The notes beneath the pieces were generated by a model. That model was not told where the DNA came from and made no database searches. It saw nothing but the letters and a program-made list of their open reading frames with translations. The position numbers and the translations under genes were made by a program. A stretch of 64,000 bases of DNA from Prostheceraeus crozeri (taxonomy: Eukaryota > Platyhelminthes > Polycladida > Euryleptidae). Positions 35,701 through 47,758 of this stretch are shown here, piece after piece. Location of the stretch: positions 1 to 64,000 of the forward strand of contig CAJQUW010014422.1 in NCBI GenBank assembly GCA_907163375.1, given 5' to 3'. Every line of letters begins with the position of its first letter. Positions within the stretch are counted from its first letter, which is position 1.

Positions 35701-38553
35701 CTACCATGAGTTTCATCCCGCATAGGACCCAAATCCGAATGGTTCGCAATTCTGCTACGTTTTACGCCGCCGATTTTAGTAAGTATGCTGTGCATGAATT
35801 ATCACTCCAACGTCATGTGGTCAAATCATAAAACTCATACACTCGTCAAGCGAATACTGAAACTCACAACTGAATAAATGTAACATGCTGCGATAATGAA
35901 TAAAATACGATCAACGCCTGGTAAAAAGTGATAAGTTATCAGACAAAAGATATTCCAGACGACGATAAAAGCCTTTTACATTCCTTTTCAGTGCTCATGA
36001 AATAAGGAAGTAGATATACAGACCACTGACAGGCGTTGAATAGACGGGAAAAATAAAACTCGGAAGATGTTTCATAAACTTGTGAAAGTCGACCAATCGC
36101 CACATGATTTCAGATAGCCTACATGTCGCTGAACATTTTTCTTGTCCGTGTACAAAAAATTCTATCCAATAGGAGTGAGAAAGTCTTGAATTAGAGGCGC
36201 TAATGTGAAGCGCAAGCTATGTAATTAGATCAGAAACATGATAATCTACATGTGCATACGTCTAACATGCATTTCTATGTCTAGAGAGATAGACAATATC
36301 ATGGATGGATAACCCTGTCTGCAATCTCTACAGTTGATAATTGAAATTTCCCAACTATTTATCAGGAACCTACCCATCTTCATCACCAAAGAACATTATT
36401 GTTGAGATTAGGTCAAATATCATAAAAGAAGTCGTCACAAAGAAAGAATAGTCGCGCACCTCACTCAGACAGACCAGTAGATATCGCTTACATTTCACAC
36501 TAGCACTTTTAATCCTTAAAGCAAGTAGGGTCTATAAAAATTACATCAACCGTTGTATGAAGATAGACAATCGCCTCATTTACTAGCATCTGACCTTTTG
36601 TGGCAGCTGATCAGGTTCACAGGTTTTAGACAAATGTGAAACCCTGGAGGGGGTAACCTTTTGGATTACGAGTAATGCCTACATTGCATAATGGAGTCAT
36701 CATATTACAATTCTCACCTGGTTCAAGGGTTTTGGGATTCGGTGCTCCATTTGGGAGTTTGTCAGCCGCTGCTAAGGCCTTTAATCTTCTCATTACCAAT
36801 CTATCATGATGAAATATATCCTCTGGACTCCACGAAGAGATGTAATGTTTCCGTTGGAGCATATGGCGAACCTGACCCTTGCTCGTGGGAAAGCATTTAC
36901 TGATTGTATCCGGATTCCATGTGTCAGGGTCATTGCTGGCTAGTTCGATTATCTGCCTCTTTGCTGCCCATGTAAGGAAATTAGAATTCTGATAATCCAA
37001 CTTGTCTATCTGTTGATTTTGAATCCTTCTTCTTTCATTTCGTCGATTGTCTATCTCAGCCTCAGAGAGCATTCGTTTGCTCTCAACAGAACTATTATAC
37101 GATGAGCCGAGCATATCTCCTGCAACAAAATGAAAAATAATAATCAATGTCTCGACACATCCACCATCTACCCTAGTCTTCCAATTACGTTCTTCTCCCT
37201 CAAGAAGGCAGACGCAGCCTTATTTGCCCAAGACGGGCCTTTCGCCTTGGGTTCATGAAGCTCACAATCAAACGACAGGTCTTAGCAAAATTCAATAGAT
37301 CAATTAGTAGTCAGATATTTATTAAATCAAATTAATTCCGTTGTTTTGATCTAATCTGAGTGGTATCAATATTACGGTTACATAGACTCTCAACAAAATA
37401 CATTTACCAAAATATCTTCAGCATTTTTCATGTATTTTTGAGGACTTGCAGGTTTCTACAAGTGATATTTGTGAGACAGTTGGCACAGATACAGGACGAT
37501 TTATATATGCAGGAAGTGCTCATACCACTTATCGAAGTGTGTGCAATATTATTGAGTTGTCAACAGTAGCAGCACTTTCAAAGTTTTAGTTTCTGTATAT
37601 ATTTGTGTTTGTTTCTCACGCATTTTAGATGCTGTTGACATCAAGTATTTTCACAGAACACAAGAGATAAATTGCCTTGTCTGCGTGTTTGGGTTTAGAG
37701 ATGACTTTCTTCAATACTTATGGTCAATGCTAGAACTAGTCTCGAGGGGCAAGAAGATCAATATTCCATTGAACATAAGGCAAACTCAAGCCTAAATTCT
37801 GACGATCCAGAAGATTGACACACTGAACGTACACAGGCAGTATATTTATAAAGTGAAGACTTAAACTGTTTGAAAAAATTTCCATTTGACTAATTTATCA
37901 CTAAGAAAAATTGAGTCAAGGATGTGTGCTTTTCACTTGACAGGACTGAGACACACCTGAGGCTCGTGTGTTCGCTAATACGAGCTGCATTGCGCGTGCT
38001 TGGCCTATCACCCAAACCAAAGAGAGACGAATATCTATGTCAATCTCTATCGCTTGCTTGCATACAATGGCTAGGATAGAATCCGCTCTAGACTAACCCA
38101 AATGCAAATGAATCTATCTCTATGGTACAGACGGACTGTGTGCAATATGATTTCTTTAGTGACACCATTTTATCCTGTAGCATTTCCTTTATTCCGAGTT
38201 AACTGCGATTATGCACGCATGTGTTAAGGGTCAAAGTTATTCCTTGATGACAAATGCAGAATAACCTCCTCAAACACAATGAACAAGATATATTTAATAA
38301 ACAGCATGAATTTACCAATTAACTCCAAAGACTCGATATATCCAGGATCCTGGGTTTCCATATCTATCATTTCTCTGACATGGCCTTTCTTCTTTTTGTG
38401 ATTTTTGATACTTTCTGTTCGTCGAAAATCTCGAAGTCGTGCAGCTGATAAACGGAACTCACAATAGTCGATATTGCATATTGCCGGTAAACTTGTCTTC
38501 AGAGTGGAACAGCGAAATACATGGCGTAAAGCACATGGAAGTAGAATAGACAT
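29744..38553 (-). CDS. Neugrin-like mitochondrial protein (three coding exons)
   Basis: Coding exons on the minus strand: 38316-38553, 36718-37119, 29744-30336. Both introns are GT-AG in phase 1 and the joined frame has 410 codons. The start is the first ATG of the exon. Residues 1-20 (MSILLPCALRHVFRC) look like a mitochondrial presequence, with no acidic residue and several basic ones. Residues ~127-170 carry the neugrin/Rrg9-type block: LTWAAKRQIIEL, then DPDTWNPDTISKCFP and GQVRHMLQRK, comparable to TWEAMEQI..L....P.SW.V..LAE.F in vertebrate neugrin. The last exon is charged, with a basic end (FRRSRRQ). Neugrin acts in mitochondrial 16S rRNA/pseudouridylation modules in vertebrates. The protein is longer than human neugrin (291 residues). 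Orthology is likely but inferred from one motif block; another mitochondrial HTH-like protein remains possible. Confidence 0.65.
32803..34234. mobile_element. hAT-like element in neugrin-like intron 2, perfect 8-bp target duplication
   Basis: The left end CAGGGGTGTGGAAGCGGAGC and right end (complement CAGGGCTGCGTAAGCGATTG) are imperfect inverted repeats, both followed inward by GGAAGCGG-type words (34174-34200). The flanks are an exact 8-bp duplication GCTTGAGC (32795-32802 and 34235-34242). The interior contains a LINE fragment (32980-33522) and no recognisable transposase. Confidence 0.75.
32980..33522 (-). pseudogene. LINE ORF C-terminal fragment inside the hAT-like element
   Basis: The minus strand gives YTCKCGSQVDSS, RGRSARHAEANDLLRRAL, LEPPGLSRTDGKRPDG, GKHLVWDFTCVDTLA, then TVGQRIKDAAGE and FLRQRLSMAVQRGNA. 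It is the same family and nearly the same segment as 11355-11965. Frame shifts and a premature stop show it is dead. Confidence 0.75.
35148..35333. repeat. Short direct repeat upstream of SINE
   Basis: Near 35148-35183 and 35296-35333 the words TTGGTTTC, ATCGG.AACCTTTCGGT and ATCTAG occur in the same order, spaced ~147 bases. The second copy directly abuts the SINE at 35341. Confidence 0.45.
35341..35519 (+). repeat. tRNA-derived SINE, copy 4 (best preserved)
   Basis: The head is GTCTCCGTGGAACAGTGG (A box) and GGAGGTCGAGCCCC (B-box region), followed by GTCGGCAGGAAGGGCATCCG, a CCGTCCAAGCCCCAAG segment and GGGGAGTAGTGACGC. A short A-rich end follows. It sits in intron 2 of the neugrin-like gene. 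Confidence 0.8.
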
Positions 38554-39525
38554 GTTGAATAGGAAGTGTCTGTGTTGATTCAATATTTCTCTGCAATATA
38601 AAAATACTCATGTTATTCATAATTCAGGAAAACGCATGTGCTAGCAAACACAAGCAGTGCCAAACACAGAATTAAATGTTTTGTTTATCTGCTTCGGTCT
38701 GCTAGAAGTGAGATTTATTCGAAATTGACGGCACATCGAGGAACTTTGCAAGTGGACAAAAAGGAATTCCTAATACCTTACAGGAGTAGGAAAAAAATCG
38801 TTCGTCGCTTGCGGATTACTTTGAGTTCCAGCAAAGTGCTTTGATTTCCACAATCCCTTCAGATTCGAGGAATTCAGATCATTGTAACAAGTTTGTTCCA
38901 TAATGTTGGCCCTTCCGATCATTATTAAAAATGTAGCAGGCGCACGAAAATTACCTCACTTGATGATTTTACCATCATCTTCTCAGCATACTTCACTACA
39001 TAGTGCATATACTGAATCGAATGCTAGCCAAAGAGCGATATGTGTTTTGGTGTGTGCGAAGTGATATCAAAGCACGCACGCCTCTCCCACTGGTTCTGGT
39101 GTCCTCGGCTAACACCTTGTTGTTAGCTATCTCCAATACTTAGCGATGCATGAATTATCCATTCGAGGAGCAAGTAGTCCAACTCTGTGCCATTTCGATA
39201 TTAAGGTTAAATACAATCGGCTTCCATTCTAGGAACCGAAGACGCGCGCAGATGAATCTAATTGTGGTGCCAAAGTTCGATGAATTTAAATCTTAGTTTA
39301 TGAAATTTCATTCAAACAAGTAAAACTAGGAGTTTTGTTTCAAGTCAGTCGTTGACCAACGTTCGATCTGAACTGTTGCAGTCTTTCGGAAAAAGAACAA
39401 CTAGCGATGCCAGCATATCTTTATCGGTCCCTTGTGCTTAAATAGCTCAAGTCTGAGGACATGTGCAAGAGATTCCGGCGCCACCATTTCCTGAAAGTCC
39501 CATAAGAACCCTTTTCATACTACAC
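38554..39525. other. Upstream flank of the neugrin-like gene; nothing recognised
   Basis: Likely 5' UTR/promoter plus intergenic DNA. No TATA box or CpG-rich promoter could be assigned with confidence. Confidence 0.35.
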
Positions 39526-40433
39526 CCTTTGCCGCTCAAGACGAACGAATCTGCAGTCAACTGCGACTCGGCATCCGCTACTGTTCTAAACCAATAGAAA
39601 AAATAGGTGAATCATCAACAGACTGCACCGAACCTGCATCCAATTGCAACTCTAATGCGCAAACAGAACGTTGAGATAGCTTTATATCTAGCAGACCAAG
39701 AATTAGTAAAAAATAAAAACCAATTTCATCAATATTAATTACGTAATCAAACACCTGTAAATTACTTGATCAGCAAGACATTACGAATGAGATATGAGCT
39801 CAATTGAATTTGACTCAAATTTTATGAAAAGCAAGCGATGATCATCAATCGAATATCAAAACACATTGTAAACGTCATACAGCTGCAAAATGAATATTTT
39901 TGCTAATACAAAATGTCTTTTAGACCTTGACATTTGGGAATGTAAGTCACAGAATGACGATACCAACCAGCACATTACACTGGAGTTATTTCTGTGATTG
40001 CCTCTGTGCCAATTTCAACTAGAATTCGCCTTCTTCTAGATTTTGAATCTTGCCCGCCTTCTTCATTCAACCTCTCTTGAATTTCTTGTGAGGACAAGCG
40101 GTTTTTAGTGCCTATTTCCATTCGGAAAACGCATTCTCGATGGGATTGAGAAATGAGGAATTGGAAAGAAAAAATTTCGCCACATGCAATGAATTTGACA
40201 ACTGTGCATTCCGATGGCACGGAGCATCATCCATCGGCCTAATCATAAAAGTCCTTCTATTTGAATCTTGGGAATTGCTTACTGTTTCTAGAAACTCACT
40301 AAATATTGTTATTTAAAATCTTCATCGTTTTCAAAAGCCCTCATTAATCGACGTTTCTCTTGGCCGATTATCTTCGCTTTGGCCATTGTAATTGCAGTTG
40401 ACTGCAGATTCGGTCGTCTTGAGCGGCGAAAGG
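39526..40433. mobile_element. TIR element, ~39-bp inverted ends, unknown superfamily
   Basis: Bases 39526-39564 and the complement of 40394-40433 match except for one indel and one substitution (shared GCCGCTCAAGACGA and CGAATCTGCAGTCAACTGC). The interior ~830 bp has an 81-codon minus-strand frame (39975-40220) without a recognised domain. No target duplication could be fixed. Confidence 0.6.
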
Positions 40434-40934
40434 TGCACTTACTCGAAGTCCGATACGAACTACTATCAAGCTAATTAGCAAGATTGATAGCCATGATGGA
40501 TACTCAGTAGACATATTAAAAGCGATTATGTTATGGAAAACTCTTGATATTTTTCGTTATCTTTCAGGTTACAGGCGTAATGTATGTCCAAAAATATATG
40601 TAGAAAAGAATGCCACGAGAGTCGGTCTAAAAATGAAAATACGCAAATGACATGCATGTATGAGTGCATTTTCTAACAAATGTGAGCATAATTAAAACTA
40701 ACTTGATAAGTCACATTCAGTGATCTGCAAATCCTCATTGCTACTGACTTTTTATGGGCATCAGAATTCTTAGGGGAAGTAAAGCACAGTTCTCTTCAAG
40801 CAGTATAATTCAATAGCTTTTAAGAAAGATGAAAATTATAAGCCAAGCTGATGATAGATATTTATTTCAAAACATTTCACCGATTTGAAGGTCTGTACAC
40901 TTAAAAAGGATGATATCTCACAACATTTGTGATA
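40434..40934. other. Non-coding, no feature recognised
   Basis: AT-rich spacer between two transposons. Confidence 0.4.
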
Positions 40935-41089
40935 CACAGGGTGTCCAAAAAGGTTCGCCCGATTATTATTGTTTGTCAACATTCATTTTAAGTTCTTCAG
41001 CTAACTTAAAAGAACAACAACTGCGAATGAAACTGCAATGATAACTGCGAAAGAAACAATGATACAACAATAGCTACCGACAAAATTGC

Positions 41090-42720
41090 TCAAATTCTTT
41101 TCCATTTTGTTCGGTACAAGCGAACAGCTGCGAAGCAATACTGTTGCTAACTTTACGGGGGTGTTCCTCGTCGACTGCTTCGTACGTTCATTAATTACTC
41201 GACGAATGTCAAGAAGGATTCATGGCTTTTCTTTGTGCATCATGTCTTTAAGAGCACCGAGCGAGAAGAAATCCACCGGGAATAAATCGATCTAACGCGC
41301 TGGCGAATCGATCGGTCAACGCCGGCCAATCCATCTGACATAGAAGTTCGTGTCAGGCAATTCATGAACACGATGAGCGTGGTGCGGCGGAGCACCATCT
41401 TGCTAGAAGCCTGGAAGTGAATGTCCCTTTGTTGCTGTATTGATAAAAAGAAGTAGGTTTGAAGCATGCCGTTCTCCAGTGACTGGTGCATCGAGGAGAA
41501 ATGTCCCGATAATCTCATTGCATGACATGGCAGCCCAAACGGTCACTCCAGGGATTTTCATGACTCCAATGCGAACCTTGTTGTCAATTTATGTGACCGC
41601 TTGATTTAAAGCACGCTTCATCTGACCACCACATCTAATCTTGTAAAGTCTCTTCGCTTCATTTAAAAAAACATCTCTCCAAGAATTAAACTCTGTGATC
41701 GAAATCTCAGTCGTGTATATCATTGAGCAGTCGAGGAATTTTAGACCCCAAGCTTCTTTTACGCAACAAATGACAGACCTGCCAACCTTGAAACATGAAA
41801 ATCCGGGACAAATTTTATTACCGTAACTACCAGAGCATAGGACGATGCCATGTATAGGACGCAGTGGATATTTGTCCCCAAAAGCGATGGAAAGACTGTG
41901 CGCCTGCGCATAGGACGCATCCTAATTTTAATCCTTAATTTCCATTATTTTTTATAGAAACGGTGTCATTAAGTTAACTCATCTCCATTCAATTGCTCCG
42001 ATCGCAGTGAGTGATGATTCATGACTCACTCATCCTGTCAGTCAAAAATATTGATATATTGATAAATATTGACAAATATTGCAAGTATGATTATGCATAA
42101 TTGACGTTTGCAAGTCAACAGTATGGTCTGAAGTCTCTTCAACAGAAAGATCAGTCTGAAAGCAAGATCATAAGATACATCCCACCTTATTAACAGCATT
42201 CGTCGCAAAAGCTGAAATGCAAATTTGGAAAATACTTACTACCTTTTTAAACTCATAGAAGGAAATACATCCGGGCTACATAATGATTAATAAAAAGACA
42301 TCAGCGTGAAAAGACAATGCCACTAAGAAATCCGCAAACTTCATCATCATGCATGTTTCCTTATCTTAGGATTGCGCGCGCAGCGCAAATTTTTGAAATA
42401 TGCGTTCTTAAACGATCTAGAATTCATCTTAGGTTAATAAAGTCAAAATCCTCCGGGACACCATTTTAACTTTTCCGGGACATCCGGGACAGCTCCAAAA
42501 TCCGGGACTGTCCCGGAAAATCCGGGACAGTTGTCAGGTCTGAAATTATGGGCAATCTGACGACTAATTTCATGCAAGCTCACTTGATAGTGCCAGATTT
42601 CTGACAACACAGATTTCTGAGGACTGCCGATGCGACCAGCTTCCAACTGATCATCTTTTTTTCCTCTGATTTTTCTCAGTTCCTTTAAGTCCGGAAGAAA
42701 AAATAAGAATGGCGGTCAAA
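41090..42720 (-). pseudogene. Mariner-like transposase, broken and interrupted
   Basis: In shifting frames on the minus strand one reads: near 42700-42560 SLHEISRQIAHNF (helix-turn-helix part), near 41580-41525 GVTVWAAMSC (the mariner 'GVTVW.A.S' signature), near 41400 QDGAPPHHAH (catalytic Asp block), then RWIGRR, FPVDFFSLGALKDMMHKEKP (the '.PLDFFLWG.LKD' motif) near 41300. Stops, frameshifts and a 769-bp nested insertion make it non-functional. Confidence 0.8.
41774..42542. mobile_element. TIR element nested in the mariner copy
   Basis: It begins CAGACCTGCCAACCTTG and ends with the complement of CAGACCTGACAACTG. The right subterminal region (42450-42530) carries at least six TCCGGGAC/GTCCCGGA words, with one near the left end. 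The split mariner frame on both sides shows it is a later insertion. No superfamily was assigned. Confidence 0.65.
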
Positions 42721-43113
42721 CACAGAAGTCAAACATCTGACCAGCAACAGATAGATTATGAGCGGTGTTCTGCAACCTCGCGTTCACGTACTTGAAGCAC
42801 AAGTGGAAGAATTAAACGAATCACTGTCACTTATTAAAGTGAAGTTTCCCACAATCCACAGTCGCCGAGGAACTGTGCTGAAAAGTTTGTCGCATTGCTA
42901 CTTCGCAGTTGTCCTATTGCATCAAGTACAACGGAGAAAAATTTCGCTGGTAGTAATTGTTGTATCACTCTCTGGTAGTTGTCACTGCATAGCTTCCTTC
43001 GCAGTAGTTATTCTTTACTATTTTGTATGTATTCATTATAGTTAGCTGAAAAACTTACTATGTGCATGTATCTTGACAAGTGAAATGGGGCGAAACTTTT
43101 TGGACACCCTGTA

Positions 43114-46100
43114 TAATATAGAATTCAAATGATCAGATGTTGATAACATTCTTCATTGTTGTTCAATGAAAGTCTAAACCCTTTTGATAATAATGGCTTC
43201 TCTGAGCAGTAATTTCATGCTGCTAGTGTCTGATGTCAAAATCTTAATGGTGATGGCTGACATGTTCGTTTGTGCTTGAAAATGTTTGAGTCCTTATGTG
43301 TGATCTGTCATTTATTCTTGTAAGCAATGTTCGGACGATGCTTCCTACATAAAATTTATGACATTTGATACACTTTACTTCATCTACAACCACTGATCTA
43401 AACCGAAGTTTGCTATCAGATAGAACACAGTTTTAATGAACATGCTTCGGTTGTTTACAGCACCAACAGAATGCTGCATCATGAATAGCTGATATGGAAG
43501 TCAAGACTGATTTGATCGTGTGCTGCAAAATTAAGGAAATCTAGTATCCATTCGATTTTAGGAAAATATCAATTTACTAACAAAAATAAAGCAACATGGC
43601 ATGCTGTCTATACAATTATTATATTGAAAAGGGGGTTCATAGTGCACTATAAAGCACACTATAAAGCCAGCTGATTCCTTTGGTGCGACGCAGCTTTCTA
43701 TTTTCAATTCTTGTAAATAAGAGCGGCCAAGGCTACCTGCCCGAGTAGTGCGCCTGCGGACATTTTGCAAATTTTCGGGCATGCCCTTTGAACTTTACAA
43801 TAGAGCTACGCGTGTAGATGCTTCTTTAGTGAAAGAAATATGATCTAATTAAGAATAAATTCAGCATTTGATTAAATTCCATCTGACAAGCATCTTTGGC
43901 AGATGTTACACTAAACATTAAACTTATGCGATTTTGTGAGACATATTACGTGAATAGTCCAGTTTTATCACTTGCATATATATCGGAATGACTTTCAAAT
44001 GAGTCAGTTCACCATTACGAATCAAGTATGATCTGGTGAACAAAATTTTACATTTACGAAAGTTAACTAAAAACAGATACCGTTCGGAGTGGTGACTTTG
44101 AGCAGATTTGAAGTTTAACTCAAATTTTCAGTTACTGACAAGCAAAAAAAAATACAAAGAATACATATCAAAAGTTGCATCTGCGCTAGTACAACACGGT
44201 CAGCAAGAATAGCTTCTATCAAACATTTGGGATTGGGTGACTTTGGACACTCGATAAAACCACTAATTCTCATGAAAATATCGACATGAAACACTTATTG
44301 TACTGTGCAGTACAAAAAGTGAGTTCGGTGTGTTCAGTCATGCATAGCACCATGCTTTATTTTGATCTCGTCGTCTTCAACGTTGTCTAATCGAAAAAAT
44401 AAACAGTATTAATCAGCGAATTTCAATGACTTTGTTGAATAACTTTAATCATTCCGGAAGTTTAGTTTTCGCATCTTGCATATATAGGCCTAAATGCAAG
44501 CCTTGAGCATTCCCGATTATGGTGTGTGCATCTAGCACGACTAATAAGTCTATTTGGATCTAAGGGAATGCATTTCAATTTTAATAAAGCTTGCATTTAA
44601 ATAATAAAGTATGAATCAATTAAACAATTTCACACTTATGATTGAGACCAACAGATGACAGTGCTAGCGTAACTTTCCTACCATGAACAGTGCCGCATCA
44701 TCTTGCCTATTTATCGAAACATCATTCGAATGCAACATATTTCGCATAAATTGTATATTACGGTTTGGTGAGCAAGGCGAAGTGAAAGAAAAATTTGATT
44801 AGGTCCAATAAGTAACAACGATGTAAATCGCAACTAAATTCACGCATAAATTCAAAGCTCTACGTCGAATAAAATTTCTGCAAAAGAATTACATGCCGCG
44901 CCCACGTGTTATTCTTCTGACTGGTGAAATTATTATGTGGATTACAAAATTGGCTACAAACTCTAATCAAATAGTCGACCATTAATCACTGTTAGCAATT
45001 GGCACACTGTCATACGGCATTGTCTGAACATGGAAGGACTCACATCATCGATCATTAAAATTCCATTTTTCCCATTACGCCCAATATGAAAACCGATGAT
45101 GGCATAACATTTTTGTGTCATGCAATATGTGCGGCAGTTAACGGAGAACATTTTGAATAACATCTTAAAGAATAAGTGCATGAGAAAACTTCAAAGTCGG
45201 CCAATTTATTAAAATACAAATGTCACAGAAGCAATTATGTGTAAGAATGAATATTTGTGGCGTTCCCAGGATCCTTGAAACTGTTAGCAGCAAAAGTCAT
45301 TGTCTGATGATGTAGGCCTAAACGAAAATGTAAAATGTAGAATAAAATGTAGGAAGTATGATGGTTTTAATTGCTATAGTAAAGTACAGTTATGTCGGCA
45401 CACCCACTGCTAAAAGTCAGCTTACTTTTCCCATTGACAGTTTGGTGACTATGGACAAGTATAATTAACTATATTTTTGATCATTATTTCACGAAGTGCA
45501 TTAAACACAAATTACAATTTAGGAAATTGTCAGACATGTCGCAGTGAGATGAAGCATTGAAAGGCGCAATCACATGTTCAATAGCGGCACCATTTTTTTT
45601 AAAGTCCACCGGTATTTTTTAGTGGCTGTTGTTATTCAATATTTTACTGTGTTATTCAATATTTTAAAAAATTTGAAATCTCATTAGAACATCAAACGCA
45701 ATGTAACAGAAACTAAGTAATTACACATTATTGATGAAAATAACTTGATAAATAAATTAATCTGTAACTGTTGAAGGAAAAAAACACACTTGTGATTGAG
45801 TGCATCATTCAAATTGCCGATTCACTCAAGTAGATTCCAGTTCTGCCTAGTCGGTTCGTAGGTGTAAACAGGGATGAGAGTGGAATCGGGGTCCCCAGCC
45901 CAACTTCATGTTTCAAGAGAGCCTCAAATAGAAAATAATAAATCTAACATTAGGAATGCTTGCTGGGTTCCCCGATGATCCTTGTAACTCCTCATCACTA
46001 TGTGACATCCTATAAAAAGTAATTCATTCCTAACATCAAAAAGAACAAGTCATAGACAACAATATGTCAAACAAGATCCTAATGATGATATATGTCACAT

Positions 46101-46126
46101 GCGTTAAGCAAAGCAATACATAAGAG
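43114..46126. other. Non-coding, no gene recognised
   Basis: About 3 kb of AT-rich DNA. A duplicated GCACTATAAAG word near 43642-43665 and GGCCTA words are the only local features. Confidence 0.4.
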
Positions 46127-46233
46127 CATGACGATTATTCATTCTGTTGATCAGACCAGAAGGCTGATGATGAAAAAGTCTCCTTGCTTTTCGGCGTGAT
46201 AATTGTAATTATAAGTAAAAGAAAATTTACAAG

Positions 46234-46273
46234 GTCCCGACGCGTTTCGCGAATTCTCGCTTTGTCTAGGGAC
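46234..46273 (-). other. Hammerhead-like motif, left Penelope arm
   Basis: Minus strand: GUCCC, UAGACAA, stem II GCGA/UCGC, GAAAC, GCGUC, GGGAC closing stem I. The layout is that of Penelope pLTR hammerheads but the CUGANGA core is replaced by CUAGACA, so cleavage is doubtful. It lies just 3' of the ORF stop. Confidence 0.45.
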
Positions 46274-46335
46274 GATCGTGAAGAGGACAAACTGACAGTC
46301 AAACTCGTCTTAAAATAGGTGATGGTGAGTTGGAT

Positions 46336-47735
46336 TTAAAATACGGTCAGTTCATGCTTGCGATTCAGTGAGGGACAAATCATCTTTATGTGTCTCGCTT
46401 CTGACAGTCTCGTGTCTAGCGCGTCACTGCACTTTTCCAGGATGTCTAAGTCATAGTCATCAATAGATATCAGGCCATGCTGCGAATGTTCACCTAAAGC
46501 ACTAGACCTGTCCTGCTTCTGGATCGCACGTTTATGTTCCATGAAGCGGAATTTGAAAGGTCTGCAGGTTTGGCCAACATAAATTTGATTGCAAATTTTG
46601 CAAGTGAATTTATAAATTAGGAAACGGTCTGTACATTTGTTTTTGGCAGGCAACCGAGTGCAAATGTCACAATCTTCATGTTTTAGTTTTTTGTTTTTAT
46701 TTTTTAAACTACAATAAAGTGATTTGTTTGGGGTGCTAATCAACTTCGCGGGTAATTCGTATTTTTTTATTAAGTGACGAATTTTATTGTCTGTATGATC
46801 ATTGATGAAACGTAATTTTAAGTTACTAGTATTCTGCGAGACTATTTTATTTCTAGACTTAGATTTTCTAGAGAAATTGTGGGTGAACCCGTTGTTTTTT
46901 AATTTTATGTCCAACTGATTGAGGGATTTCTTCAAGTCATGTTCGTTGTTGCATCTTTTAGTAACATTATTAATACTACTAGTGACAAAATTGGATTTTA
47001 TGTGAGCAGGGACAAAACTATCTTTTCTTAGTGAAGTTCCCGAGTGCATTTCTTTTTGGTACCAACAGTAAAGTATCTTTTTGTTAGCATTGCTTATACT
47101 AATATCTAAGAAGTTAAGAGTTTTGTTCGGCACCTCAATAGTGAAGTTAATATCATTATTTATACTGTTGAAAGTTTCTAATATGATATCGAAATCTGCA
47201 TTGGTCGGGAATGGACCCATTATTATATCATCAATGTACCTTGCGTACATGTCTGGCGAAATATTATGATTGTCTTTCAATTTTTTCAGAGCTTTGTTTT
47301 CTAAGCTATTCATAAAAATAACCGCGAATGGTGGGCTGAAATGTGTGCCCATCGGACAGCCTTTGATTTGTTGGAAGAAATTACCGTTATATTGTATTTC
47401 GTAATTGTAGCAGATAAATTTTAACATATTTTCTATCGACTGAAGGTCAAGGCCGTAATTATTTATTTTATCCCAATTTTCAGCGGTAAAGTTTATAACT
47501 TCTGAAATTGCTTCAGCAATCGGGATGCTGGGGTACAAGTTTTTAACATCAAGGGATAAGAAGATGGTATTGGTTTTGCAACTTCTTTCTATGTTTTTTA
47601 ATTTTAAGATCAGATCTTGTGTTTTTTAAATGGGCTGGGACCAATTCCATCAGTTGAGTTAGTATTCTAGTCACAAGCCAATCTATCTTCTGAGTAGGGT
47701 TATTGATACATGAAGCAATCGGGCGGACTGGTAAT
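46336..47735 (-). pseudogene. Penelope-like reverse transcriptase with GIY-YIG endonuclease, 5'-truncated
   Basis: The main frame (46336-47538, 400 codons) holds RT motif A just upstream (SLDVKNLYPSIP), GCPMGTHFSPPFAVIFMN at 60-77, the catalytic YIDD at 101-104, then a Cys-rich link (CDICTRLPAKNKC, ~290-302) and a C-terminal GIY-YIG nuclease: IYKFTC...IYVGQTCRPFKFRF (308-332) with Glu-380 in RLSEARHIK. Upstream, in another frame (to 47735), VRPIASCINNPTQ belongs to the RT fingers, so one frameshift lies near an A-run at about 47625. The N-terminal half is absent. The downstream 400-codon frame is otherwise intact, which suggests a young copy. Confidence 0.9.
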
Positions 47736-47758
47736 TTTACTGTTGGTACCAAAAAGAA

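Larger units (their letters stand above)
40935..43113 (-). mobile_element. Mariner-like transposon, degenerate
   Basis: The left end ACAGGGTGTCCAAAAAGG and the right end (complement ACAGGGTGTCCAAAAAGT) are ~24-bp inverted repeats with a neighbouring TA on both sides, as expected for the Tc1/mariner TA target. A transposase pseudogene lies on the minus strand. A second TIR element (41774-42542) has inserted into it. Confidence 0.8.

Noticed and set aside
42758..43045. 95-codon plus-strand frame beginning MSGVLQPRV
   Set aside because: Antisense to the decayed N-terminal part of the mariner copy; no independent support.
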